Assembly: GCF_002374315.1 (NCBI RefSeq) | Contig: NZ_NWUX01000003.1 | Span: forward strand, 186,001 to 250,000 | DNA from: Vreelandella nigrificans | Lineage (GTDB): Bacteria; Pseudomonadota; Gammaproteobacteria; Pseudomonadales; Halomonadaceae | Reading direction: 5' to 3' | Length of the DNA stretch: 64,000 bases | Part shown: positions 55,683 to 64,000 of the stretch, piece after piece | Layout of the letters: each line of letters begins with the position of its first letter | Position numbering within the stretch: position 1 is the first letter of the stretch | Made by a program: the position numbers and the translations under genes | The notes under the pieces: model-generated | What the model saw: only the letters and a program-made list of their open reading frames with translations | What the model was told of the DNA's origin: nothing | The model's database searches: none

Positions 55683-55865
55683 TTACTCTCCCTCAACGCG
55701 CACAAGGTAATTTACCTTGTGGATCATGCCGCGTACGGCAGGGGTGTCTTCCAGTTCAACCGTATGACCGATGCGACGCAGACCCAGGCCTTTCATAGTA
55801 GCCTTGTGCTTGGGCAAAACGCCGATGGTGCTGCGGATCTGGGTAACCTTGATCGTTGCTGCCAT
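55683..55865 (-). CDS. rpmD: Ribosomal protein L30
   Basis: This 60-residue 50S protein reads [20 protein letters not shown] and [21 protein letters not shown], the full L30 fold of short bacterial type. It lies six bases after rpsE and is translated in the spc operon. Confidence 0.97.
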   Translation of the reverse strand: MAATIKVTQIRSTIGVLPKHKATMKGLGLRRIGHTVELEDTPAVRGMIHKVNYLVRVEGE

Positions 55866-55871
55866 GGTGCC

Positions 55872-56372
55872 TTACCCCGTGATCGCTTCGACAGACAGAC
55901 CGCGCTTAGCGGCGATGTCTTCCGGTGCTTGCATGGCAGAGAGACCTTTAACAGTCGCTCGAACCACGTTAACCGGGTTGGTGGAACCGTAGCACTTGGC
56001 CAGTACATCGTGGACACCAGCAAGCTCTAGTACAGAGCGCATAGCACCACCAGCGATGATTCCGGTACCCTCGGAAGCCGGCTGCATGTAGACCTTAGAA
56101 GCACCATGACGTGCTTTCACCGGATACTGCAGCGTATGGCCAGCAAGGTTCACCTTGACCATGTTGCGACGAGCTTGGTCCATCGCTTTTTGAATCGCGA
56201 CAGGCACTTCACGCGCCTTGCCACGACCAAAACCGACACGACCTTTACCATCACCAACGACGGTCAGCGCGGTGAAGCCGAAAATACGACCACCTTTGAC
56301 CACCTTGGCGACGCGGTTAACCTGCACTAACTTCTCTTGCAGATCACCGCTTTGCTGTTCGTTCTTCGCCAT
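55872..56372 (-). CDS. rpsE: Ribosomal protein S5
   Basis: This 166-residue 30S protein has the double-stranded RNA-binding-like domain ([50 protein letters not shown]) and the C-terminal S5 fold with [20 protein letters not shown]. It helps decoding accuracy and mRNA unwinding. It lies 11 bases after rplR. Confidence 0.98.
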   Translation of the reverse strand: MAKNEQQSGDLQEKLVQVNRVAKVVKGGRIFGFTALTVVGDGKGRVGFGRGKAREVPVAIQKAMDQARRNMVKVNLAGHTLQYPVKARHGASKVYMQPASEGTGIIAGGAMRSVLELAGVHDVLAKCYGSTNPVNVVRATVKGLSAMQAPEDIAAKRGLSVEAITG

Positions 56373-56383
56373 CGTAAAACCCT

Positions 56384-56734
56384 TTAGAATTCCAGGCCGC
56401 CTTCACGAGCGGCGTCGGCCAGAGCCTTGACGCGACCGTGATACTTAAAGCCAGCACGGTCGAAGGCCACCTGGGTGATGCCTGCTTCTTTAGCGCGCTC
56501 AGCAATCAGAGCACCGACCTTAGAGGCCGCGTCTGAGTTACCGGTCGCACCCTCGCGCAGTGCTTTGTCCAGCGTGGAAGCGCTGGCCAACACTTTGCCA
56601 CCATCCGGCGAGATAATCTGCGCATAGATGTGACGCGGGGTACGGTTGACGCACAGGCGATACACGCCCAGCTCGCGGATCTTGGCGCGAGCGCGGCGGG
56701 CACGACGGAGACGAGATTCTTTCTTCGCGTTCAT
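56384..56734 (-). CDS. rplR: Ribosomal protein L18
   Basis: This 116-residue protein begins [22 protein letters not shown] and contains [21 protein letters not shown] and [23 protein letters not shown]. It binds 5S rRNA. It lies nine bases after rplF in the spc operon. Confidence 0.98.
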   Translation of the reverse strand: MNAKKESRLRRARRARAKIRELGVYRLCVNRTPRHIYAQIISPDGGKVLASASTLDKALREGATGNSDAASKVGALIAERAKEAGITQVAFDRAGFKYHGRVKALADAAREGGLEF

Positions 56735-56743
56735 AACCCTGCC

Positions 56744-57274
56744 TTACTTCTTCTTGGCTTCTTTGCGACGCACCTGCTCGTCGGCGTACCGAACACCCTT
56801 GCCTTTGTACGGCTCAGGCGGACGGAAGGCGCGGATTTCCGCGGCGCACTGGCCGAGCATCTGCTTGTCCGCGCTTTTCAGCACGATCACGGTGTTTTTC
56901 GGCGTTTCCGCTGATACACCCTTAGGCAGTTCATAGTCGACCGGGTGCGAGAAGCCCAGTGAAAGATTGAGCGTCTGGCCCTTTGCTTGGGCACGATAAC
57001 CGACGCCTACAATTTCGAGAGTTTTTGTGAAACCCTCGGATACGCCCGTTACCAGGTTCTGAACCAAGGCGCGGGTAGTACCGGCCATTGCCCAGCTCTT
57101 GGCAGACTCACTCGGGGCGAAGGTCAGCTGACCATCTTCTTGACCAATCACCACATCTTGGTGAATGGCGAGAGACAGTGTGCCCTGGCCGCCTTTGGCG
57201 GTCAGCTGGCCAGCGTCGATTTTGATCTCGACACCAGCAGGCACTTTAACCGGATATTTCGCTATGCGGGACAT
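56744..57274 (-). CDS. rplF: Ribosomal protein L6
   Basis: This 176-residue 50S protein begins [20 protein letters not shown] and has two similar domains; the C-terminal half has [48 protein letters not shown]. It sits near the factor-binding site. It follows rpsH after nine bases. Confidence 0.98.
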   Translation of the reverse strand: MSRIAKYPVKVPAGVEIKIDAGQLTAKGGQGTLSLAIHQDVVIGQEDGQLTFAPSESAKSWAMAGTTRALVQNLVTGVSEGFTKTLEIVGVGYRAQAKGQTLNLSLGFSHPVDYELPKGVSAETPKNTVIVLKSADKQMLGQCAAEIRAFRPPEPYKGKGVRYADEQVRRKEAKKK

Positions 57275-57283
57275 TCCAGCCTC

Positions 57284-57676
57284 CTAGAATACGGTGCAGA
57301 TGACTTCGCCACCGACGCCTGCTTGGCGCGCGGCACGATCGGTCATGACACCATTAGAGGTGGTGACAATCGCGATACCCAGACCATCGGCGACCTTGGG
57401 CAGGTTGTCCTTGCCCATGTAACGACGCAGAGACGGCTTGGAAACCCGCTGAATGTGCTCAATAACCGGCTTACCCTCAAAGTACTTGAGAGTAACGGTC
57501 AGCTCGGGTTTAACGCCTTCAGCCACCGTAAAGTCGGTAATGTAGCCTTCTTCCTTTAGCACTCGGGCCACTTCAACTTTCAGCTTGGAGGACGGCATAG
57601 TTGCCGTCTCCTTGGTGGCCATCTGCGCATTGCGGATACGGGTAAACATATCCGCCAGAGTGTCTTGCATGCTCAT
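57284..57676 (-). CDS. rpsH: Ribosomal protein S8
   Basis: This 130-residue 30S protein starts [20 protein letters not shown] and ends [25 protein letters not shown]. It binds helix 21 of 16S rRNA, and in E. coli represses the spc operon by binding a mimic near rplE. It lies 32 bases after rpsN. Confidence 0.98.
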   Translation of the reverse strand: MSMQDTLADMFTRIRNAQMATKETATMPSSKLKVEVARVLKEEGYITDFTVAEGVKPELTVTLKYFEGKPVIEHIQRVSKPSLRRYMGKDNLPKVADGLGIAIVTTSNGVMTDRAARQAGVGGEVICTVF

Positions 57677-57708
57677 TTAATGTGCGCTCCTGATGATTCT
57701 ACGTGGCG

Positions 57709-58014
57709 TTACCAGCTGGACTTTTTAAGGCCAGGAACGTCGCCACGCATGGCGGCTTCACGCAGCTTGTTACGGCCGAGGCCGAACTTGTTGTAAAAAC
57801 CGTGCGGACGGCCAGTCACGCGGCAGCGGTTACGCTGACGCACCGGACTTGAGTCGCGCGGCAGTTGCTGCAGCTTCAGCGTCGCCTCGAAGCGGTCTTC
57901 TTCAGTCGTGTTAACGTCTGAGATGATCTTCTTGAGCTCAGCGCGCTTGGTGGCATACTTCGCCACCAATTGTGTACGCTTAAGCTCACGCTCTATCATA
58001 CTTTTCTTAGCCAT
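57709..58014 (-). CDS. rpsN: Ribosomal protein S14
   Basis: This 101-residue protein begins [20 protein letters not shown] and ends [18 protein letters not shown]. This is the long form without the zinc-ribbon cysteines, as in E. coli. It lies ten bases after rplE. Confidence 0.98.
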   Translation of the reverse strand: MAKKSMIERELKRTQLVAKYATKRAELKKIISDVNTTEEDRFEATLKLQQLPRDSSPVRQRNRCRVTGRPHGFYNKFGLGRNKLREAAMRGDVPGLKKSSW

Positions 58015-58024
58015 GATCCAACCC

Positions 58025-58564
58025 TTATTTCTTGAACGGGAAGTTCAGTGCCGCTAATAGCGCACGACCTTCCTCGTCGGTGTTGGCGGTAGTAGTGATA
58101 GTGACGTCCAGCCCCCGGATACGATCGATTTTATCATACTCGATCTCTGGGAAGATGATCTGCTCACGCACACCCATTGAATAATTGCCGCGACCGTCAA
58201 AAGACTTCGGGTTAAGACCACGGAAGTCACGCACGCGGGGAATCGCAATGTTCACCAGACGGTCCAGGAAGTCCCACATACGCGCTGAGCGCAGTGTTAC
58301 TTTGACACCGATCGGCCAACCTTCGCGTACCTTGAAGCCCGCGATGGACTTGCGTGCCTTGGTCACCAGCGGCTTCTGACCGGAAAGCTTCTCCAGGTCG
58401 CCGATGGCGTTGTCAATCAACTTTTTATCGTTGACTGCTTCGCCGATACCCATGTTCAGGGTCACTTTCGTGATCCGGGGTACCTGCATTACGTTGGCGT
58501 AGCTAAACTGCTCTTTAAGCTGAGCTACAACCTCGTTTTGATAACGTTCTTTCAAGTTCGCCAT
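58025..58564 (-). CDS. rplE: Ribosomal protein L5
   Basis: This 179-residue protein begins [20 protein letters not shown] and has [43 protein letters not shown] and [19 protein letters not shown]. It binds 5S rRNA and touches the small subunit. It lies 18 bases after rplX. Confidence 0.98.
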   Translation of the reverse strand: MANLKERYQNEVVAQLKEQFSYANVMQVPRITKVTLNMGIGEAVNDKKLIDNAIGDLEKLSGQKPLVTKARKSIAGFKVREGWPIGVKVTLRSARMWDFLDRLVNIAIPRVRDFRGLNPKSFDGRGNYSMGVREQIIFPEIEYDKIDRIRGLDVTITTTANTDEEGRALLAALNFPFKK

Positions 58565-58582
58565 TTTGCTACCCGACTCGCG

Positions 58583-58897
58583 TTAGGCGTCGATCTGCGT
58601 CTGCGTCGACTTGTAGATACGTACCTTGGTACCGTCTTCCTTAACTTGGAAGCCGACGCGATCCGCCTTACCGGTCTCCGAATTGAAGATGGCTACGTTG
58701 GACGCGTGAATCGGAGCCTCACGCTCGACGATACCGCCCTGATTACCCGCCATGGGATTAGGCTTGGTGTGACGTTTAATCATATTCACACCGGACACCA
58801 CGAAGCGGTTTTCTAATACCCGCTTAACGGTGCCACGTTTGCCTTTATCCTTCCCGGCGATGACGATGACTTCATCGTCACGTTTGATCTTTTGCAT
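58583..58897 (-). CDS. rplX: Ribosomal protein L24
   Basis: This 104-residue protein begins [24 protein letters not shown] (a KOW motif) and has [19 protein letters not shown]. It starts assembly of the 50S subunit and lies at the tunnel exit. It is 14 bases after rplN. Confidence 0.98.
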   Translation of the reverse strand: MQKIKRDDEVIVIAGKDKGKRGTVKRVLENRFVVSGVNMIKRHTKPNPMAGNQGGIVEREAPIHASNVAIFNSETGKADRVGFQVKEDGTKVRIYKSTQTQIDA

Positions 58898-58911
58898 ATC
58901 CGCCTCGCTCC

Positions 58912-59283
58912 TTACAGCACTTCAGGCGCTAGGGAAATGATCTTCATGAACTTTTCATTACGAAGTTCACGAGTTACCGGCCCGAAGATACGCGTGCCGA
59001 TCGGCTGTTCGTTGGTGTTATTCAACAAAACTGCCGCATTTCCATCGAAACGGATCAGCGAACCGTCACTACGACGGACGCCACTACGGGTGCGAACTAC
59101 TACCGCTTTCAGCACTTGGCCTTTTTTGACCTTGCCGCGCGGAATAGCTTCCTTCACCGTTACCTTAATGACGTCACCAACGCGGGCGTAGCGACGGTGT
59201 GAACCGCCTAACACCTTGATGCATTGCACCCGGCGCGCTCCGCTGTTGTCGGCGACATCCAGCATTGTCTGAGTCTGAATCAT
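58912..59283 (-). CDS. rplN: Ribosomal protein L14
   Basis: This 123-residue protein begins [21 protein letters not shown] and has [21 protein letters not shown] and [26 protein letters not shown]. It lies at the subunit interface. It is the first gene of the spc block; the 50-base gap after rpsQ may hold the spc promoter known from E. coli. Confidence 0.98.
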   Translation of the reverse strand: MIQTQTMLDVADNSGARRVQCIKVLGGSHRRYARVGDVIKVTVKEAIPRGKVKKGQVLKAVVVRTRSGVRRSDGSLIRFDGNAAVLLNNTNEQPIGTRIFGPVTRELRNEKFMKIISLAPEVL

Positions 59284-59333
59284 CGGTTTTCTCCAAACCT
59301 AATCTGACTGCACTGGTAGAACAGACGCAGGGG

Positions 59334-59594
59334 TTAACCTTTGGCCTGCTCAACCACCTCGACCAGCGTCCAAGCTTTCTTCTTGGAAAGCGGACGGCAC
59401 TCCTGAATGGAAACCGTATCGCCTGCCTTAGCTTGGTTCGCCTCATCATGGGCGTGCAGCTTGGTGGAGCGCTTAACGTATTTTCCGTAGATCGGGTGAC
59501 GCTCACGGCGCTCGATCATAACGACGATGGATTTATCCATCTTGTCGCTCACCACCTTGCCGGTGAGCGTACGTGCTTTCTTTTCTTCGGCCAT
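59334..59594 (-). CDS. rpsQ: Ribosomal protein S17
   Basis: This 86-residue OB-fold protein begins [25 protein letters not shown] and has [19 protein letters not shown] and [17 protein letters not shown]. It binds the 5' domain of 16S rRNA. The ATG at 59594 gives the usual length; an in-frame start three codons earlier is less likely. Confidence 0.97.
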   Translation of the reverse strand: MAEEKKARTLTGKVVSDKMDKSIVVMIERRERHPIYGKYVKRSTKLHAHDEANQAKAGDTVSIQECRPLSKKKAWTLVEVVEQAKG

Positions 59595-59595
59595 C

Positions 59596-59787
59596 TCAAT
59601 CACCTGCCTTCTCGTTGAGCATAGTCTTCACGCGGGCGATATCCCGACGGACCTGCTTGAGCAGATGAGTCTGGCTCAGTTGGCCAGTGGCCTTCTGCAT
59701 GCGCAGGTTGAACTGCTCGCGGAGGAGCTCGAGGAGTTGCTCTTGAAGCTCTCCTACGGACTTTTCACGAATTTCCTGGGCTTTCAT
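59596..59787 (-). CDS. rpmC: Ribosomal protein L29
   Basis: This 63-residue helical hairpin reads [20 protein letters not shown] and [22 protein letters not shown] sequence ([20 protein letters not shown]). It forms part of the tunnel exit where trigger factor and SRP dock. The ATG at 59787 overlaps the rplP stop; a GTG one codon upstream is possible. Confidence 0.96.
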   Translation of the reverse strand: MKAQEIREKSVGELQEQLLELLREQFNLRMQKATGQLSQTHLLKQVRRDIARVKTMLNEKAGD

Positions 59788-60200
59788 CACATCACCGTCC
59801 GTTTCGCAAAGGTGGTGGACAGGGGCATCTTCTGGGCGGCCAGTTCAAATGCTTCACGGGCCAGCTCTTCGGATACACCTTCAATTTCATACAGGACCCG
59901 ACCCGGCTGGATCTGGGCTACCCAGTACTCAACTGAACCTTTACCCTTACCCATACGAACTTCGAGCGGTTTCTTGGAGATCGGCTTATCAGGGAAAACG
60001 CGGATCCAGATCTTACCGCCACGCTTAACGTGACGTGTGATCGCACGACGGCCTGCTTCGATCTGGCGCGCAGTGATGCGGCCACGACCGGTTGCTTTGA
60101 GACCGTACTCCCCGAAGCTGATCTTGCTTCCGCGATGCGCCAGGCCACGGTTGCGGCCTTTCATCATCTTACGGAATTTCATACGCTTGGGCTGTAACAT
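59787..60200 (-). CDS. rplP: Ribosomal protein L16
   Basis: This 137-residue protein begins [19 protein letters not shown] and has [49 protein letters not shown] (in parts). It helps position A-site tRNA. Its stop overlaps the rpmC start, and it lies 15 bases after rpsC. Confidence 0.98.
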   Translation of the reverse strand: MLQPKRMKFRKMMKGRNRGLAHRGSKISFGEYGLKATGRGRITARQIEAGRRAITRHVKRGGKIWIRVFPDKPISKKPLEVRMGKGKGSVEYWVAQIQPGRVLYEIEGVSEELAREAFELAAQKMPLSTTFAKRTVM

Positions 60201-60215
60201 CGACTCGCTCTCCCC

Positions 60216-60920
60216 TTACCTGGAACCTTTCTTCTTGGGCGCGTTGCCGGCAGGCTGTTGTTGCTTAGCCTTGGCACGTACTTCCTCGATACCACCGAGG
60301 ATTTCGCCCTTGAAGATCCACACTTTGACGCCGATGACGCCGTAGGTGGTGTGAGCTTCGTAAGTGGCGTAGTCGATGTCCGCACGCAGAGTGTGCAGCG
60401 GAACGCGACCTTCGCGGTACCATTCGGTACGTGCGATTTCGGCGCCACCCAGACGACCTGACAGCTGAATCTTGATGCCGCCAGCGCCAAGACGCATTGC
60501 GTTCTGTACCGCGCGCTTCATAGCACGACGGAACATAACGCGACGCTCAAGCTGACCCGCTACGTTAGCAGCGACTAGCTTGGCATCCAGCTCCGGCTTG
60601 CGAACTTCTTCAATGTTCACATGCACGGGAACACCCATCATCTCGGTGAGATCGCGACGCAGACGGTCGACATCTTCACCTTTCTTACCAATCACAATAC
60701 CCGGACGGGCAGTGTGGATGGTGATGCGGGCATTGTTCGCCGGACGCTCGATGTGAATGCGGCTCACGGAGGCGTTTTTCAGACGCTCTTCCAGGAAACT
60801 GCGCACTTCGAGATCGTTATTGAGCTTATCGGCATATGCGCCGCGCTCGGCATACCAGACAGAAGCATGGTCTTTGACGATGCCCAGTCGAATGCCTGTT
60901 GGATTGACTTTCTGACCCAT
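60216..60920 (-). CDS. rpsC: Ribosomal protein S3
   Basis: This 234-residue protein begins [20 protein letters not shown] and has the KH domain [19 protein letters not shown], then [20 protein letters not shown]. It forms part of the mRNA entry channel. The C-terminus ends in a basic tail. It lies 11 bases after rplV. Confidence 0.98.
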   Translation of the reverse strand: MGQKVNPTGIRLGIVKDHASVWYAERGAYADKLNNDLEVRSFLEERLKNASVSRIHIERPANNARITIHTARPGIVIGKKGEDVDRLRRDLTEMMGVPVHVNIEEVRKPELDAKLVAANVAGQLERRVMFRRAMKRAVQNAMRLGAGGIKIQLSGRLGGAEIARTEWYREGRVPLHTLRADIDYATYEAHTTYGVIGVKVWIFKGEILGGIEEVRAKAKQQQPAGNAPKKKGSR

Positions 60921-60931
60921 CTGGTCGACTC

Positions 60932-61264
60932 CTACTTCTCGGCTACCTTGACGGTGATGTGGCAGGTGCGCTTCAAGATACGATCCGCACGCCCTTTGGC
61001 ACGCGGCTTGATACGCTTGAGCGTCATGCCCTCATCGACGCAGATGGTCGAGACACGCAGCTCGTCAATATCCATGCCGTTATTTTCTTCCGCGTTTGCA
61101 ATGGCGGACTGCAGCACTTTCTTAACCAGCTTGGCAGCCTTCTTCGGTGAGAAGGTCAGCAGGTCGAGTGCCTCGGCGACCGGTTTACCGCGCACCTGGT
61201 CAGCCACCAAACGGGCCTTCTGGGCGGATAAACGAGCGCCACGCAGCTTAGCTGTGACTTCCAT
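60932..61264 (-). CDS. rplV: Ribosomal protein L22
   Basis: This 110-residue protein begins [21 protein letters not shown] and has the tunnel-lining loop region [21 protein letters not shown]. It contacts all 23S rRNA domains, and the beta-hairpin forms part of the macrolide-adjacent tunnel wall. It lies 18 bases after rpsS. Confidence 0.98.
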   Translation of the reverse strand: MEVTAKLRGARLSAQKARLVADQVRGKPVAEALDLLTFSPKKAAKLVKKVLQSAIANAEENNGMDIDELRVSTICVDEGMTLKRIKPRAKGRADRILKRTCHITVKVAEK

Positions 61265-61282
61265 CTCTCAATCCTCTCTGGC

Positions 61283-61558
61283 TTACCGTTTGGCTTTCTT
61301 GTCCGCCGCATGCCCGCGATAAGTGCGAGTAGCAGCGAATTCGCCCAGCTTGTGACCAACCATTTCCTCGGAGACATGCACCGGGACGTGTTGGCGACCG
61401 TTATGGACAGCGATTGTGAGGCCTACCATGTTTGGCAGGATCATCGAACGACGCGACCAAGTCTTGATCGGTTTGCGATCGTTCTTCTCCACTGCAGCCT
61501 CTACCTTCTTCAAAAGATGAAGGTCAATGAAGGGACCTTTCTTTAGTGAACGTGGCAC
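61283..61558 (-). CDS. rpsS: Ribosomal protein S19
   Basis: This 91-residue protein begins [20 protein letters not shown] and has [23 protein letters not shown] and [15 protein letters not shown]. It sits in the 30S head next to S13. It lies 33 bases after rplB. Confidence 0.98.
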   Translation of the reverse strand: MPRSLKKGPFIDLHLLKKVEAAVEKNDRKPIKTWSRRSMILPNMVGLTIAVHNGRQHVPVHVSEEMVGHKLGEFAATRTYRGHAADKKAKR

Positions 61559-61591
61559 AGCCGTTACCCCTTAATGTCTTGGCAATTTAGA

Positions 61592-62422
61592 TCAACGCGT
61601 CTTATTACGACGACGAATGATCAGCTTGTCGGTGCGCTTATTCTTACGCGTCTTGTGACCCTTAGTCGGCACACCCCATGGGGATACCGGGTGACGGCCA
61701 CCACTGGTGCGGCCTTCGCCACCACCGTGCGGGTGATCCACCGGGTTCATCGCGACACCGCGAACAGTCGGACGCACGCCTCTCCAGCGCTTCGCACCGG
61801 CCTTGCCAAGTTGACGCAGGCTGTGCTCGGAGTTGCTCACTTCACCCAAGGTCGCGCGGCACTCAGCCAGGACTTTACGCATTTCACCAGAGCGAAGACG
61901 TAAAGTGGCGTAGTTACCATCACGAGCGACCAACTGGGCGCTAGTACCGGCACTGCGAGCAATCTGCGCGCCTTTACCCGGCTTCAGTTCGATACCGTGA
62001 ACGGTAGAACCAAGCGGAATATTGCGCAGCGGCAAGGCATTGCCTTTCTTGATGGGCGCGTTAACACCAGATTCCAGCACGTCACCCGCGCTGACACCTT
62101 TCGGTGCAATGATGTAACGACGCTCGCCATCAGCGTATTTCAGCAGCGCAATGTGCGCACTGCGGTTCGGGTCGTGCTCCAGACGCTCAACAGTGGCAGG
62201 AATGCCATCTTTGGTGCGTTTGAAGTCGATCAACCGATAGTGGTGACGGTGACCACCGCCCACGTGACGGGTGGTGATGCGACCGTTGTTATTACGGCCA
62301 CCGGACTTGGACTGCTTTTCCAAAAGCGGTGCATAAGCACGGCCCTTGTACAGTTCCTCACCAACGATCTTGACGACGTGGCGACGACCGGCGGATGTGG
62401 GTTTGGTCTTGACGATTGCCAT
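61592..62422 (-). CDS. rplB: Ribosomal protein L2
   Basis: This 276-residue protein has [22 protein letters not shown], an SH3-like core, and the peptidyl-transferase-proximal [29 protein letters not shown] (in parts) with the essential His. It is one of the earliest 50S assembly proteins. It lies 17 bases after rplW. Confidence 0.99.
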   Translation of the reverse strand: MAIVKTKPTSAGRRHVVKIVGEELYKGRAYAPLLEKQSKSGGRNNNGRITTRHVGGGHRHHYRLIDFKRTKDGIPATVERLEHDPNRSAHIALLKYADGERRYIIAPKGVSAGDVLESGVNAPIKKGNALPLRNIPLGSTVHGIELKPGKGAQIARSAGTSAQLVARDGNYATLRLRSGEMRKVLAECRATLGEVSNSEHSLRQLGKAGAKRWRGVRPTVRGVAMNPVDHPHGGGEGRTSGGRHPVSPWGVPTKGHKTRKNKRTDKLIIRRRNKTR

Positions 62423-62439
62423 TATCCGTACTCCTGCCC

Positions 62440-62736
62440 TTATTCGGCGCCAGAGAAGTCTTCGAGCGTTTCACCCGCAGCCAGGGTCACATACGCTTTG
62501 CGATAACCCTTACGCAGGCCAACGCCGTGAGCAGTACGCTTTGTTTTACCCTTCATGTTCAATACTTGAACACTGCCGACCTTCTTGCCGAATAGTGCTT
62601 CAACGGCTTTCTTGATCTCGGGCTTGGTAGCATCGCTTGCCACCTTGAAAACGTACTGGTTGCGCTCAGCAGCCATCGCGGCCTTTTCGGTCACGTGCGG
62701 TCCAAGCAGAACCTTGAATACGCGTTCCTGGTTCAT
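62440..62736 (-). CDS. rplW: Ribosomal protein L23
   Basis: This 98-residue protein begins [21 protein letters not shown] and has [20 protein letters not shown]. It is the main docking site for trigger factor and SRP at the tunnel exit. Its ATG overlaps the rplD stop by four bases. Confidence 0.98.
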   Translation of the reverse strand: MNQERVFKVLLGPHVTEKAAMAAERNQYVFKVASDATKPEIKKAVEALFGKKVGSVQVLNMKGKTKRTAHGVGLRKGYRKAYVTLAAGETLEDFSGAE

Positions 62737-63338
62737 GCCAGCTTCTCCTCGAATTTACGCAGGGCGGAGACGGTAACCAGGACCTTATCAAAGGCTACCA
62801 GGCTTACCGGATCAGCTGCCGCGACATCCACCACATCAACGTGGGGAAGGTTGCGTGCGGCCAGATAGAGCTTTTCGTCAACTTCTTCAGTGACAATCAA
62901 CACTTTTTCAAGGTTGAGCTCTTTCAGCTTGGCAGCTACCTGCTTGGTCTTCGGCGCTTCAACGCTGAACTCTTCAATCGCGATCAGACGCTCTTGACGT
63001 ACCAGCTCAGACAGGATGGAACGCATCGCCGAACGGTACATTTTGCGGTTAACTTTTTGCGAGTGGTCCTGAGGACGCGCTGCAAAAGTTACGCCGCCGC
63101 TGCGCCATAACGGAGAGCGGATAGTACCAGCACGTGCACGACCGGTACCCTTCTGACGCCACGGTTTCTTACCACCACCGCGCACGTCGGAACGGCTCTT
63201 TTGAGCGCGAGTGCCTTGGCGACCACCAGCCAGATAGGCGGTGACAACCTGATGGACCAGCGCTTCGTTGAATTCTTTGCCAAAAGTGGCGTCGGCTACT
63301 TCAACGGTACCCGCGCCTGCAGCAAGATTCAGATTCAT
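62733..63338 (-). CDS. rplD: Ribosomal protein L4
   Basis: This 201-residue protein has [44 protein letters not shown] (in parts), the long loop that reaches the exit tunnel. In E. coli L4 also represses the S10 operon, but the leader and rpsJ lie beyond this window. It lies 15 bases after rplC. Confidence 0.98.
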   Translation of the reverse strand: MNLNLAAGAGTVEVADATFGKEFNEALVHQVVTAYLAGGRQGTRAQKSRSDVRGGGKKPWRQKGTGRARAGTIRSPLWRSGGVTFAARPQDHSQKVNRKMYRSAMRSILSELVRQERLIAIEEFSVEAPKTKQVAAKLKELNLEKVLIVTEEVDEKLYLAARNLPHVDVVDVAAADPVSLVAFDKVLVTVSALRKFEEKLA

Positions 63339-63353
63339 TGGTAATTATCCCCT

Positions 63354-63992
63354 TCAGCCAGCTTTCACGGCGCTGCGAACGATAACGTCACTACCGGGAG
63401 CGCCCGGAACAGCACCTTTGATCAGCAGCAGGTTACGCTCGGCGTCGACACGGACGATCTCAAGGCTCTGTACGGTGCAACGGGCATTACCCATTTGACC
63501 GGCCATTTTTTTGCCTTTAAATACACGACCCGGGGTCTGACACATGCCGATAGAACCCGGCGCACGATGCGACAGGGAGTTACCATGCGTGTTGTCTTGG
63601 GTACGGAAATTCCAGCGCTTAACAGCACCCTGGAAGCCTTTACCCTTAGAGGTGCCGGTCACGTCGATTATTTGACCAGCTTCGAAGAGGGATACGGTGA
63701 GTTCGCCACCCACTTCTGGAGCTTCTTCGCCTTCTGAAAGACGGAATTCCATTAGTGAACGACCAGCCTCAACACCCGCCTTGGCAAACTGACCAGCTTG
63801 CGCTTTGGTGAGGTGTTTGGCTTTACGAGAACCTGTGGTGACCTGAACCGCTGCGTAACCGTCAGACTCAAGAGTCTTAACGCGCGTTACACGGTTAGGA
63901 TCAACTTCAATAACGGTCACGGGCACAGAAGCGCCATCTTCGGTAAAGACGCGGGTCATCCCGGCCTTTTTACCGACTAAACCGATAGTCAT
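63354..63992 (-). CDS. rplC: Ribosomal protein L3
   Basis: This 212-residue protein begins [20 protein letters not shown] and has [17 protein letters not shown] and [26 protein letters not shown] (in parts), the region near the peptidyl transferase centre that holds the glutamine methylated in E. coli. It is complete; only eight bases remain to the window edge, so rpsJ is expected just outside. Confidence 0.99.
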   Translation of the reverse strand: MTIGLVGKKAGMTRVFTEDGASVPVTVIEVDPNRVTRVKTLESDGYAAVQVTTGSRKAKHLTKAQAGQFAKAGVEAGRSLMEFRLSEGEEAPEVGGELTVSLFEAGQIIDVTGTSKGKGFQGAVKRWNFRTQDNTHGNSLSHRAPGSIGMCQTPGRVFKGKKMAGQMGNARCTVQSLEIVRVDAERNLLLIKGAVPGAPGSDVIVRSAVKAG

Positions 63993-64000
63993 ACTCAGTC

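Overview
The window looks like a chromosomal piece of a moderately GC-rich gammaproteobacterium, most likely Halomonas or a close relative. This is inferred from the gammaproteobacterial S10-spc-alpha ribosomal protein order, the ampR/ampC pair, a type I-F CRISPR-Cas locus, TrhP, DUF6164 and DUF6482-type proteins, and a large beta-oxidation gene set. No rRNA, tRNA, insertion sequence or phage gene was seen.

Region 1 (1-14 kb) is a fatty-acyl or dicarboxyl-CoA oxidation island. It holds the start of ETF-ubiquinone oxidoreductase (minus, cut by the window edge), a porin (plus), etfA/etfB, a two-subunit acyl-CoA dehydrogenase pair, two further acyl-CoA dehydrogenases and a quinone oxidoreductase (all minus). 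A divergent FadB-like bifunctional enzyme and an MFS exporter follow (plus). The dehydrogenases would pass electrons through EtfAB and ETF-QO to ubiquinone. Region 2 (14-19.2 kb) pairs an unusual natural fusion of a CoA-independent aldehyde dehydrogenase with an iron alcohol dehydrogenase (minus) with a divergent 750-residue protein of unknown function.

Region 3 (19.2-34 kb) is a complete type I-F CRISPR-Cas system read on the minus strand: cas1, cas2-3, csy1 (cas8f), csy2 (cas5f), csy3 (cas7f), cas6f, an AT-rich leader with IHF-like sites, and an array of 103 apparently identical 28-bp repeats with 102 spacers. Some spacers overlap one another. From one opposite-strand pair the expected 5'-CC PAM can be read directly in the array. 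A small HicB-like antitoxin-domain ORF lies head-on between cas2-3 and csy1.

Region 4 (34-50.5 kb) holds housekeeping and stress genes: a hypothetical exported protein, a zinc-uptake operon behind a near-perfect Zur box (small His-rich membrane peptide, znuC, znuB, His-rich znuA), ampR/ampC, a bicupin, gloA with a DUF6164 gene, a DUF6482 gene, a TPP riboswitch with thiM-thiE, a LysR/DoxX/ring-opening dioxygenase group, trhP, an EamA transporter and a SPOR-domain D,D-carboxypeptidase. Region 5 (50.6-64 kb, minus) is the ribosomal S10-spc-alpha cluster from rplQ back to rplC.

Across the window, several intergenic gaps carry short degenerate tandem repeats of 12-19 bp, often touching stop or start codons. 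This is a recurrent feature not explained by any gene.
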